Shown here: positions 35,913 to 45,735 of the stretch, one piece after another
Layout: each line of letters starts with the position of its first letter
Numbering within the stretch: position 1 is the first letter of the stretch
Assembly: GCA_025330725.1 (NCBI GenBank)
Contig: JAIWND010000018.1
Location: 62,001-126,000 of the forward strand
Reading direction: 5' to 3'
Source of the DNA: Chlamydoabsidia padenii
Lineage: Eukaryota > Mucoromycota > Mucoromycetes > Mucorales > Cunninghamellaceae
Length of the DNA: 64,000 bases
Made by a program: the position numbers and the translations under genes
The notes under the pieces: generated by a model
Told to the model about the DNA's origin: nothing
Database searches by the model: none
Seen by the model: the letters and a program-made list of their open reading frames with translations, nothing else

Positions 35913-36409
35913 ATGCACCCACTCTTCCTCATCACTATTCTACAAAGACTTGTTGCTTTCACCTATAGTATAACTTTAGCAAACAGGTAATCCCTTGCCT
36001 TCCCTCTACATAACCTTGTAACTGATCAAAATCGACTTCTTTTTTTTTTTTTTTTTTTTTTTTTTGTTTTTGTAAATTCTAGGGCAATCACTTTACGATC
36101 GTATAACATTGACAAAAGAAAATGTCTTTCAAATGTCTTTGCTTGTGATCAATACAATGTGGTATGTCTTGGCTGTGCTGAAGTTGAGAAACTTTTTTTG
36201 ACACACACACACACACACACACACACACAACCTCTCTTTTTTATGATACTGATAGTTGACATTGTATGCTTTTGGTCTATTGCTTACTTTTATTTATATG
36301 GGGACGGAAAAACAAGGTAAGTCGGTATATATGGATACTTATTAAGTGATATGCCTCTTACCATTCTCGACTCATTAATACACAGGATACATAGAAGTAT
36401 TAAAATGTG
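35913..36409 (+). CDS. tentative four-exon small membrane protein, unrecognised
   Basis: ATG 35913 opens MHPLFLITILQRLVAFTYSI and runs to a GTAATC donor after 35986. Possible next exons: 36083 to about 36160 (donor GTATGT), about 36254-36314 giving TLYAFGLLLTFIYMG, a membrane-like helix (donor GTAAGT), and about 36384-36409 ending in TAG. Junctions are phase-compatible, and a motif copy (GCGGGGTTTG, 35823-35832) lies about 80 nt upstream as in real genes here. The product would be about 79 residues and matches nothing I know. Chance is quite possible. Confidence 0.22.
36201..36229. repeat. (CA)n microsatellite
   Basis: About fourteen CA dinucleotides. Confidence 0.9.
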
Positions 36410-37454
36410 TCTAGATCCTGATAAGATGGCGGAGGGACCATGGATAATAAAGGCAAAAGATAAAAATATAATTACATGGATGTGTCAGATGTCCATTTTA
36501 TCTAATGTGACTAATGTCTCTTTTTTCTCTCTTCCACTATAGACTAATAAATAGGAATTCACTCAACGGACAAACAAAGGCACGGAAGAATCGGATAGAC
36601 TGGATGGTGATGGTGGCTAGGATTAAACTTTTGATTGCCTTTATTAGTAACCCGACAATGGAATATCACAACAATTTAAACTAGGTCACTGCAGCTTCCT
36701 TGAAATCAGGTTTACCCTTAATTACCTGTCCCTTTGCTTAAGAATGAAAGGGGGTCAATAGGTAAGCATCGACTAATGACGTGAATGAACACTAACTCTC
36801 TTATATAGACCTACAGCCACTTCTTTACTTCGTTATCACTACTACACCTATCTTTGACTCAATATCTTACACCACCTCACTTTTAACAAAACGTGAGAAC
36901 TGGGCTAGGATCTATGGATCGACAATCTTTGGTCGGCGCTCTTGGAATTGCGTGTGAACCTGGTTGAATCTAATCAACAACATTGATGGTTTCTCTTCCT
37001 CTTTTTCTTAATTAAGTATAGTCTCACCAATCCTAAAATAGAACCTCTCTTAAATTTTAAACTGTTATAATAAAAAACAGGAACTTATAAAACATATGCT
37101 TACCCCTTTACTTTTGTGTGTGTCTTTTGTAAACAAAGTATCTTGTAGTTGGTATGAGCTAACTTTATCATATGATAAGATTACATACGTGTGTTTATGT
37201 GATTAAGATTGATCATAGCTTTATATTTTACCAACCCAAATATGAATAATTCCTGTGCACGAAGCTGACGGGGTTCAAATTGAACGATTGTCTGTTCCTC
37301 TTTTCAGCCTGTTACAGGAAACCCATTTTGGAGAAAAAGGAACTCTGTATGTAATCAAGCCATTTTGAAAAGGTTAATCATGTTAAAAATAAAAACATAA
37401 CCTCTCTTGTTGATATGAAAATCTCTTACTCCCTTTTTTTTTTTTGATAACGAT

Positions 37455-38150
37455 GAAGTGTCGGATTTCTTCACGTTTATGCAAAAAAATCATTTTCAGC
37501 TCCCGACATTTTCAATGCAGCTGCTGTCACTTCTCATCCCGCTTTTTGTACTTCCTTGTTATCATCATTATAAAGAAGATAAAGTTTACAAGGACGTTTT
37601 GAATATGCATTGAGGACACTGTTGATTAATGAATGCCTAATGATAACTATATTTGAAACATTGACACAAAGGAAGAAAAAGGCATCCATCTTGTTTATTT
37701 GTTCTTTCAAGTGTAAATATGATGATGGATTAATAAGATAGAAACGCCAAAAGTCCAAAATTAGTGATCCGATATAAACAACCTTCCTGATCTTTTTTTT
37801 TTTATTTGTCTGGACTTCGTTTTCGGAGCCAGACCTTTTTATGCAGAAGTGATTTTCAAATCCCGCCACCGGTCATGCAACTACTGCCACTTTTTATCCT
37901 TTTTTTTTTTTATAGTTCTTTGTTATCAAAATAGAAGTACGTAAATGAGCGCTGTTGTTTTATATATTTATATATATATAAGAGGGGCTTTACGAGGGTG
38001 TTTAGAATAGAGGATGGAAACGCGCGAACGTCGTCGGTGATTCAATACATAATAACAACACCACATGAAATATTGACACAAAAGGAGAGAAAAACATCCT
38101 TTCTTTGTTTATTTGCTCTTTCACGAGTAATTATGACGACGAAAAACTAA
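37455..38150 (+). repeat. diverged tandem duplication, two copies of about 300 bp
   Basis: Copy 1 about 37455-37735, copy 2 about 37820-38150. Shared landmarks in order: TTTATGCA, TTTTCA(A/G)nTCCCG, ATGCA(A/G)CT(A/G)CTG, TTTGTTATCA, GAAA(C/T)ATTGACACAAA, and TTGTTTATTTG(T/C)TCTTTCA. Copy 2 has kept the full TTTTCAAATCCCGCC motif and copy 1 a decayed one. Confidence 0.7.
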
Positions 38151-38336
38151 GAGAGGAACTCCCTCTCCCCCAAAGTTAGTATGGGAAAAAGATAAGAAAG
38201 GTCCAAAAGTAGGAACCATCCAATTAAACAATCAATGCGTGGTTCCATCAGATTTTGTTTTTATTTTCCAAATCCTTCCATCGATAAAAAAAAAAAAAAA
38301 AAAGAAAGCAAAAGGAAAGGAGGGAAAAATCGCGCG

Positions 38337-38349
38337 TCGGGATTTCAAA
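38337..38349 (+). promoter_or_regulatory. recurrent TCGGGATTTCAAA motif upstream of exon-repeat gene
   Basis: Ends 121 nt before ATG 38471, in the usual distance range, and is followed by a CT-rich leader. Confidence 0.38.
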
Positions 38350-38470
38350 TGTCTATAAAAGAGGTCCAATTTTCCTTTTCCCTTTTCTTTTTTTCTTTCT
38401 CTTTCTCTTTCTCATTCTCACAAACACAAACAAACACACTACTCTTTTTCTGCAATATACAATTCCCAAT

Positions 38471-40689
38471 ATGTCTCAAAACAGTAAGTCAACTCATACC
38501 AATGTTTTTACCCTATGTTGGTTTTGACACTTTTTAACTTTTTGTTTATAGTGAAGCGACAAAATACTTTTATGGAAATACCTGATGATGAACCTGAACG
38601 CATCCCAAAGAAACGCAAACAGCTTACTGCTGACGAGGTTGAACCTGCCCCCACTTCTGGTACAGTGTCCCCGTTTACCTGTAAGTCAACCCAAAGCAAT
38701 GTACTTTTTTTTTTTTTTTTTTTCCTAACATCTTTTTACTCCTGGTTTATAGTGAAGCGACAAAACACTTTTCTGGAACCACATGATGATGAACCTGAAC
38801 ATATCCCGAAGGAAATCAAACAGCTTACTGCTGACAAGGTTGAACCTGTCCCCACTTCTGGCACAGTGTCTCCGTTTACCTGTAAGTCAACTTGAAGCAA
38901 TGTACTTTTTTCTTTTTTTCTAACATCTTTTTACTCCTGGTTTATAGTGAAGCGACAAAACACTTTTTTGGAACCCCATGATGAACCTGAACACATCCCG
39001 AAGGAAATCAAACAGCTTACTGCTGACAAGGTTGAACCTGCCCCCACTTCTGGCACAGTGTCTCCGTTTACCTGTAAGTCGACTTGAAGCAATGTACTTT
39101 TTTTTTTTTTTTTTTTTTTTTTTCCTAACATCTTTTCACTCCTGGTTTATAGTGAAGCGACAAAACACTTTTCTGGAACCACATGATGATGAACCTGAAC
39201 ACATCCCAAAGAAAATCAAACAGCTTACTGCTGATAAGGTTGAACCTGCCCCCACTTCTGGCACAGCGTCTCAGTTTAGCTGTAAGTCAACCCAAAGCAA
39301 TGCACTTTTTCTTTTTTTTTTTTTCTCACACCTTTTTACTCCTGATTTATAGTGAAGCGACAAAACACTTTTTTGGAACCACACGATGATGAACCTGGAC
39401 ACATCCGGAAGAAAGGAAAACCACTTTCCGCATTTGCCACCCATTATCGTATGACTTCTGAAATTCTGGCTAACTCCAATATCGATAGGGATCCTTCCTC
39501 CGTTTCTGATATGGTTTCTGCTTCCACTTCTGATATGGTGTCTTCCTCTACTTCTGATATGGTGTCTTCCTCCACTCCTGGTGTGGTTTCTGCTTCCATT
39601 TCTGATATGGCATCTGCTTCCACTCCTGATATGGCATCTGCTTCCACTTCTGATATGGTGTCTTCCTCCACTTCTGATATGTTGTCTTCCTCCACTCCTG
39701 GAGTGGTTTCTGCTTCCACTCCTGATATGGTATTTGCTTCCACTTCTGATATGGTGTCTTCCTCCACTCCTGGAGTGGTTTCTGCTTCCACTTCCGATAT
39801 GGTGTCTTCCTCTACTTCTGATATGGTATCTTTCTCTACTTCTGATATGGTGTCTGCTTCCACTTCTGATATGGTTTCTTCCTCTACTTCTGATATGGTA
39901 TCTTTCTCTACTTCTGATATGGTGTCTGCTTCCACTTCTGATATGGTTTCTTCCTCTACTCCTGATATGGCATCTGCTTCCACTTCTGATATGGTGTCTT
40001 CCTCCACTTCTGATATGGTGTCTTCCTCCACTCCTGGAGTGGTTTCTGCTTCCACTCCTGATATGGCATCTGCTTCCACTTCTGATATGGTGTCTTCCTC
40101 CACTTCTGATATGGTGTCTTCCTCCACTTCTGATATGTTGTCTTCCTCCACTCCTGGAGTGGTTTCTGCTTCCACTCCTGGTGTGGTGTCTTCCTCTACT
40201 TCTGATATGTTGTCTTCCTCCACTCCTGGAGTGGTTTCTGCTTCCACTCCTGGTGTGGTGTCTTCCTCTACTTCTGATATGGTGTCTTCCTCTACTTCTG
40301 ATATGGCATCTGCTTCCACTTCTGATATGGTGTCTTCCTCCACTCCTGGTGTGGTTTCTGCTTCCACTCCTGATATGGTGTCTTCCTCCACTCCTGGTGT
40401 GGTTTCTGCTTCCACTCCTGATGTGGTGTCTACCTCTACTCCTGGTGTGGTTTCTGCTTCCACTCCTGATATGGTGTCTTCCTCTACTTCTGATATGGTG
40501 TCTTCTTCTACTTCTGATATGGTGTCTTCCTCTACTTCTGGTGTGGTGTCTTCTTCTACTTCTGATATGGTGTCTTCCTCTACTTCTGGTGTGGTTTCTG
40601 CTTCCACTCCTGGTGTGGTTTCTGCCTCCACTTCTGATATGGCGGCATCTGAAAAGCAGATTCCTCTAATTAGGGTAATTAGGCCCTAA
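38471..40689 (+). CDS. gene with tandemly duplicated exons and Ser/Thr repeat domain
   Basis: Function unknown. Exon 1 is 13 nt (38471-38483, MSQN plus one base). Exons 2-5 (38552-38680, 38753-38881, 38948-39073, 39153-39281) are copies of one 126-129-nt phase-1 exon encoding KRQNTF(L/M)E..DDEPE.IPK then KQLTADKVEP.PTSGT; exon 6 (39353-40689) starts with a fifth, diverged copy. Exon 2 reads IPKKRKQ, a plausible nuclear-localisation signal that the later copies have partly lost. Exon 6 continues into about 47 units of an 8-residue repeat (SSSTSDMV/SASTPGVV) and ends IRVIRP-stop. The intronic T-tracts are duplicated along with the exons. Possibly the remnant of an RCC1-like gene, since an RCC1 exon lies 300 bp downstream. 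Confidence 0.6.
39507..40642 (+). repeat. 24-nt coding tandem repeat, about 47 units
   Basis: Period 24 nt, consensus TCTTCCTCCACTTCTGATATGGTG with variants (CCTGGTGTGGTT, GCTTCCACT). The variants alternate in higher-order blocks, such as ...TSDMVSFSTSDMVSAS... repeated twice near 39830-39950, indicating block-wise expansion. Because the period is a multiple of three and the unit has no stop in several frames, long overlapping frames appear on both strands. Confidence 0.93.
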
Positions 40690-40996
40690 ATAGGCTCAAG
40701 GGATATACATAGGCAAATGAACCTATCATAGTTGATTTATATAGAATTATAGTCTCACATAATAAATAGGTTTTTTATATATCCATCCAATAAAATAGGC
40801 CTAAATAGGTGTTTTACATAGACAAACAATTAATAGGGGTTTTATTTAAACAGCCAAGCTAATGGGTCTTTTATAACAAAGTCGAATGTAATGTGACAAA
40901 TAGGGATTTTATTTAAAAGCGTTTGATTTTACTGATATGCTATACAAATATGGGAATACTATACTATGTTCAAGCTATACTAATCATCTAAACTAG
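40690..40996. repeat. AATAGG/TTTTAT-rich degenerate repeats
   Basis: Begins with AATTAGGGTAATTAGGCCC around the end of the preceding frame, then about five irregularly spaced copies resembling AATAGG.TTTTAT.TA (near 40762, 40812, 40841, 40866, 40898). No gene content. It could be the remnant of a small element inserted between the Ser/Thr-repeat exon and the RCC1 exon. Confidence 0.4.
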
Positions 40997-41173
40997 CAAA
41001 TTTCTCAAGACAATCATGTCTATGCATGGGGTTTCAACAATTACTACCAATGCGGTTTGTCTGCTGGCGATGAACTCATAAAAAAACCTACCATCATTCC
41101 TGGGCAAAAGTTGGATGGCCGTAAAGTCCTCAAGATAGCGGCTGGCGCCCAACATCGCGTCATTTTAACGTAG
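40997..41173 (+). pseudogene. orphan C-terminal RCC1-repeat exon
   Basis: After a CTAG acceptor the frame reads DNHVYAWGFNNYYQCGL...GRKVLKIAAGAQHRVILT-stop (TAG 41171-41173). VYAWGxNxxxQxGL and the terminal IAAGxxHxxxLT are RCC1 beta-propeller signatures. Only one blade is present; no other RCC1 repeat is visible within several kilobases, so this is either the last exon of a gutted RCC1-like gene joined to the N-terminal part at 38471, or an isolated fragment. Confidence 0.6.
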
Positions 41174-41176
41174 ACT

Positions 41177-41227
41177 TGAGAATAAGTATATGTATAAGTA
41201 TATGTATAAGTATATGTATAAGTATAA
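41177..41227. repeat. AAGTATATGTAT 12-mer tandem repeat
   Basis: About four copies of AAGTATATGTAT directly after the RCC1 exon stop. Confidence 0.85.
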
Positions 41228-41351
41228 CCATATGGGAGGAATTTGGAGCTTTATTAATACCAGTAAAGCGACCGAGGTCACCTCCATATATAAAGCTTCA
41301 AGCTACTCGTATTATGCTATAGCATGATGGAAATACTCGGGACTTTTTTTT

Positions 41352-42325
41352 TTTACAAAAGTCAGGTTAAAACAATCTTGAGTCTATACTGCTCCATACA
41401 GTCGACTTGGTACAATGGCCATTATGTAAAGTTTGTTGGAAATAGGTTGAGGAATGCTCATGGTCACTTTTGTCATTAGCATCACTTGTTCATTGAGACA
41501 GTGGAGCTCTTTTAAGATTCCAGGCGAGAGTAAGCGGGTTTTGAAATAAGTTTTGTCTTGTGTGTCAATTTTTCATTCTGCCACTTTTTTTTTTACAAGT
41601 CAGGTTAAAACAATCTTGAGGCTATACTGCTCCATACAGTCGACTTGGTATATTGGCCATTATATAAAGTTTGTTGGAAATAGGCTATAATGTCTACATC
41701 GCCAATTTAATCATTAGCATCACTTGTCTATTAAGGCAGTCGAGCCTTTCCAAATCTTAGTAGAGGCAGGCGGGATCTGAAAAAGTACGTAAAGGAACCA
41801 GGCTTTTTTTTTTTTTTTTTTTTTTTTTCTTGCAAAGGACAGGTAAAAGTCATCGCAAGTCTGAACTGACCGGCACAAGGGTCTCGCTACATTGGTCATT
41901 ATGTAAACTTTGTTGGAAATAGACTATAATGTCCACATCGCCACTTTAGTCATTAGCATCACTTGACAATTGGAGGGAGTAGAGCTCTTACCAAAATCCC
42001 GTGCGCCTGGCAATTCCCCAATAGAGATCAAATCATGTTCCAGGCCAAAAGTAAAGAACTATCAGATTGGGTTTGATGTGGATCCTTCCAATACCATTTG
42101 GAGACATTCCTGAAAGGGGATGGTTTCACTTTTTTCATGTTTTCCCTTGTGGACCGTTTTCGCAAAGAGCGGGTTTTAAACCCCGCATACCCTATGGTTC
42201 CTTGTAAGAGCTCTACCGTCTCAATGGACAATGAATGCTCATCAATAAATGGTCCATGAGCACTGCTTAGCCTATTTACCACAAACTTTACACAAAACAC
42301 CAAGCGCCAAGTCCCTTCTTTTTCT
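41352..42325. repeat. second A/B repeat cluster
   Basis: Type B at about 41352-41575, a B/A hybrid at about 41590-41810 (ending GGCGGGATCTGAAA), type A at about 41838-41990, then a spacer and a reversed B unit at about 42165-42325. The junction GCGGGTTTTAAACCCCGC at 42169-42186 is a near-perfect palindrome. Confidence 0.75.
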
Positions 42326-42850
42326 TTTTCTTTTTACCTCACGTGTCTAAAAAAGGAGAGTAGCACCTCGTTATTAAACCGATGCCAATAAACCGAGTGT
42401 GTACTTTTATGATGTATTCTCAGTAAAACGTCAAGCTTTCAGGCACTTATTTCAATCGAACCAAGTTTAAGTTCATATGTACTTGTCATTCCTATCATAT
42501 GTATTAAGCTAACAGACAATCAACTACCTAATAGTTTTTTGTTTATCACAAAGTCCTATGTATAAAAGTGTTTGATGTGATATTTTTTATTACATCCTAT
42601 TAAAAACAAGAATCATTTTTATACTATATCTATACTATAGTGAGAAGGGGGGCTGATAAAAAGAGAGCCTGAATTATGTGAGTGAAGAAGGGGTGGGAGA
42701 TAAAGAATGCCAGAGACCGGCACCACTTTTGTTCATCGTCCAATCTAATCCAATCCAACGTTAAAGAGTGAGCCGCTTGTTTCTTTCATGTTGTCCAATC
42801 ACCCAATCCTACTGAATAAAGACACATTTAGTTGATCATGCCATGTTGCT
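41990..42850 (+). repeat. third copy of the hairpin-arm sequence (direct to right arm)
   Basis: Co-linear with about 33650-34750. Shared blocks are CCCGTGCGCCTGGCAATTCC, CCAATAGAGATCAAATCATG, GTACTTTTATGATGTATTCT, AAGAGAGCCT.AATTATGTGA, GAGTGAGCCGCT and TCCTACTGAATAAAGACA. Divergence is modest with small indels. Confidence 0.8.
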
Positions 42851-43087
42851 ATTTTCAGACCCGCCACAGCTGACTGTCGATAAGGTGACAGTTGTCGTGG
42901 AGATATGGTGAATGATTGCTGCTTTGTATCCAGTTTGCCTGCTCGGCCGACCCAATTGGATCTATTTGTCAAAGGCATGTAGTATCTGTCCAGTACGTTG
43001 ATAAGTTATGGTGTAGCCCAACATGATCTGATCAAAGTTGCACTTTTAATCGTCATAATAGTCAATTGTCGGATGCTGCTTCCTCTA

Positions 43088-45504
43088 TTAAAGTCTGATG
43101 TTGCTCATTGGTATACGGAATTGATGCCCCAAAAGACATTGATTTAGATGGATGAAGCGTTGTAGTTGATGCTGCCTGTGTTTGCTGAGCCACCCAGTCC
43201 AGTTTTTTCTGATATACCTGTCGATTTCCACCAAAGTCTGAGTCATCGGTTTATACATACATACCAGACACAAGGAGTCACTACCTAAACATAGTCGTCC
43301 ATATTGATATAAACGAGTCGTCCTGCCTTCTCCGCCGCTGATAGTAGTTTCCGGCACTTGTCCATCAACGAGCCAGCACCCTTTTGATTTCTACCGAAAT
43401 TGGCATCACCAAACACCACCACGGGGGCCTTACTGTTATCGTTATCAGTTGGCGCCTTTTTCCACTTTCTGTATGCAACAAAAATAAAATTAGTTAAACA
43501 TCAGTATATAATGCGCGTGAAATTCCAACCAAATAGTCTTACCTTGTTTTTGGTATAGGAGGTATAGGAATAGCTTCATCAACGTCTGTTACTGTTCTTT
43601 GTCTTTGTCTTCGTCTTCTTTGATGGCCGACATTGTCCAATCGTTCTTGGGAGCCAGATAGGAATTCCAAATGCTGTCGGTTCAAGGTACCAGTTTCCGG
43701 AATAATATTGATGATTGAGTTGACCAAAGATGCCCGCCGTCGTCGACCCATACTGTTGAATTCATCGAGTAGTCGAATCTGTTGGTAAGCCCATGATCGT
43801 GGGACTATCGTTTGGATGGGATTGGCTTCCTGCAGTTGATTTGTATTGTGGTTGTTGATATGCAAACTGATCTTGTAAGCTTATTTCCTAAAATGTCGCA
43901 ATGGCGTGAGATATAGTCGGTTGTGAGTGCTGGGTGAGTTTGACCCGACATTATGTCTACGCCGGATAGTCGACTTTGTTCCAATATTTGTTCCAGGACG
44001 CCCCGATCACCTAGTTCATTGTTTTCGAAATAAATTTGTCGTGCTACTTCGTACCCTCGGTTTAGTTGTTGGTGTTGAATATAGTTGTTACGCAGGTTGT
44101 CCATCATTGGAAGGGAATTGTATGGTCTGTATGTCCATTAGATCACCCAGTTCTGTCGTTTCCATGTCCAGCATTTGTAGTGAATGATTTTGCTGAATAA
44201 TGTGTTCCAGATTTCGAATATTGACCGGTAGTTGCGCCATCAAATATTTTACTTGTGTGGCTGACCAGCGTTCATCATATAACCGGAATTCAAGACCCAA
44301 ATCATTTGATACTATTTGAAGTAATGCCACGGCTTCTTGATGTAATCGAAGTAAATTCAGAAGAGATTGAGATATCTATTCCAAGGCAAAATATATTCCA
44401 CTGGTAATGCTTGCTGGTGGCGTTTGTGATAGCTGGTTAATTCGATCAAGAGAAGTATTCATGACGGCGCGTAATCCATCTCCCAAATGTATGATTCGTT
44501 GGTGTAGCGTGTGGTAGTGTTCTTCGATCATTCGTGCACTGTTATCAGAAAGTTGTTGGAGTTCCGCAAAGTTGAAGATAGTCAGAAGGTCGACGTCAGC
44601 TTCTTCCATGATGTAAATAATGTCATTAATGACTTCTTCAGTATTCGAGAGATCAGAGAGATGGACTGGAAATACCGGGGGGACCTTGGTGTCATTCATG
44701 CAGCATTCTAGAATGTAGAGCCCAAACTTGCCACAGTCGCTTTTTGTCAATACCTTTAAATAAAATTTGGCGTTCTGTGAGTTACATAACCATTTACATG
44801 ATATTTCTATTGCATCACTTACATTGGTTTGTTGTTGTTGTTGTTGTTGTTCTTGTTCTTGTTCTTGTTGGTGTCCCTGTTGGCGTTCCTCTTGATGTTC
44901 TTGTTGCTGTTGTTGCTGCTGCTGCTGCTGTGCCAACATATAAGGGACAAGACAAAGAGAGTTGGTGGTTCGAGTGTGGCTGTAGGCTGTGTCGAGTCGA
45001 TTGTGGTTGATACATGCTGTGCAAGGCTTCAGTGACTTCTTGCTGGAAAGACTCTTTCGTTGTTGATTAGCTGCGCCTTTGGCCACCTTTTCACCAATTG
45101 TTTGCTTGCGCTTGCGTTTCGAGCCAGCCAGTTGTCTAGAGGAAGAGCCTCTTGTGGACGCCGAAGACACCGATGGATTGGAAACATTGTCGTTCAAGTC
45201 TTCACCACTGCCATCACCGTCGTCACTGCCAGAGTCAATACGTTGATCAAGTACCCGTCGTGCTATGTATATTTGTTTTTTTTAAAAAGAAAAAGAGGTT
45301 AGCAAAAACGATCAAGTTCTTCATTCCATTACACTTACCTTTTTTTAAAAGTATGGCTTGGTTTTAGAAGCGCTTTTTGTACAATATTATATCCTTGACG
45401 GACATACCATCGTAGCTTTGCAATGACTGGAGTACTTCAGTTTGGTGCTGTAGGCCTATTAAAGATAACAGGTGGTCTTCAAGAATAATTTCTTGAGCTT
45501 CCAT
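43088..45504 (-). pseudogene. TnpB/Fanzor-like transposon protein, multi-exon, broken
   Basis: Candidate eukaryotic TnpB-family (Fanzor1-like) protein, assigned by remembered family patterns, not a search. ATG 45504 gives MEAQEIILEDHLLSLIGLQ. A basic region then a Cys/His cluster KPCTACINHNRLDTAYSHTR...C resembles the N-terminal zinc knuckle of mucoralean members; CAA/CAG-type tracts encode poly-Gln (about 44840-44930). Near the C-terminus splicing (donor GTAAGA, acceptor ATACAG) yields KAPVVVFGDANFGRNQKG, a RuvC-like block, then GRLVYINMDDYV and, in a shifted frame, SDSLCLVC (zinc-ribbon-like CxxC). Breaks: frame change near 45375, TAG 44378-44376, frame change near 44100, and a shift at 43285. 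The distal ribbon and last acidic residue are not clear. Confidence 0.42.
44830..44930 (-). repeat. (TTG/CTG)n triplet tract encoding poly-Gln
   Basis: Imperfect TTG/TTC/CTG triplets that read as Gln/Glu-rich (QQQQQ) on the minus strand inside the TnpB-like gene. Confidence 0.85.
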
Positions 45505-45663
45505 GATGAGCAGGTGCAATATGGAAGAGATTGATGAGGAATATATTGATGAGAAACAATACCAGCTTTTCATTGATTGTTGAGTTTAAAATGTAAACAA
45601 ATTCAAATCAGCTGATATTATCGTTGGTTGATGCTGATATGCTTTTCAATTCCCGGTTTATGC

Positions 45664-45735
45664 CGCTACCTTGTCTCGATTTTTTTTCATCTGTCCTCCG
45701 CTCCGTCTCAAAAATTATGTAACTCCGTCTAAATA
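45664..45735. mobile_element. truncated right end of the mariner element
   Basis: CTACCTTGTCTCGATTTTTT matches 17508-17527; after a deletion relative to 17532-17597, the TCCGTCTCAAAA..TATG.AACTCCGTCTAAA part of the right TIR follows. It stops short of the outer terminus, so it is a fragment. It lies about 160 bp upstream of the ATG of the TnpB-like gene. Confidence 0.75.

Larger units (their letters stand above)
35501..38470. other. mostly non-coding stretch with microsatellites
   Basis: Contains a GA/AAG-rich tract near 35493-35530, a T-run near 36041-36065, a (CA)n tract at 36201-36229, a diverged tandem duplication (about 37455-37735 and 37820-38150), and motif copies at 35823-35832, 37853-37867 and 38337-38349. 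A tentative small gene (35913-36409) is listed separately. Confidence 0.5.

Noticed and set aside
39444..40631. 395-codon minus-strand frame (EVEEDTISEVEEDT repeats) and a 362-codon frame in another plus frame
   Set aside because: Both are by-products of the 24-nt repeat, whose period is a multiple of three and whose unit lacks stops in several frames. The sense frame continues from upstream exons with proper splice sites.
30112..42325. CRISPR-like array
   Set aside because: The repeats are about 220 bp, vary in spacing and orientation and have no short regular spacers; the organism is eukaryotic.
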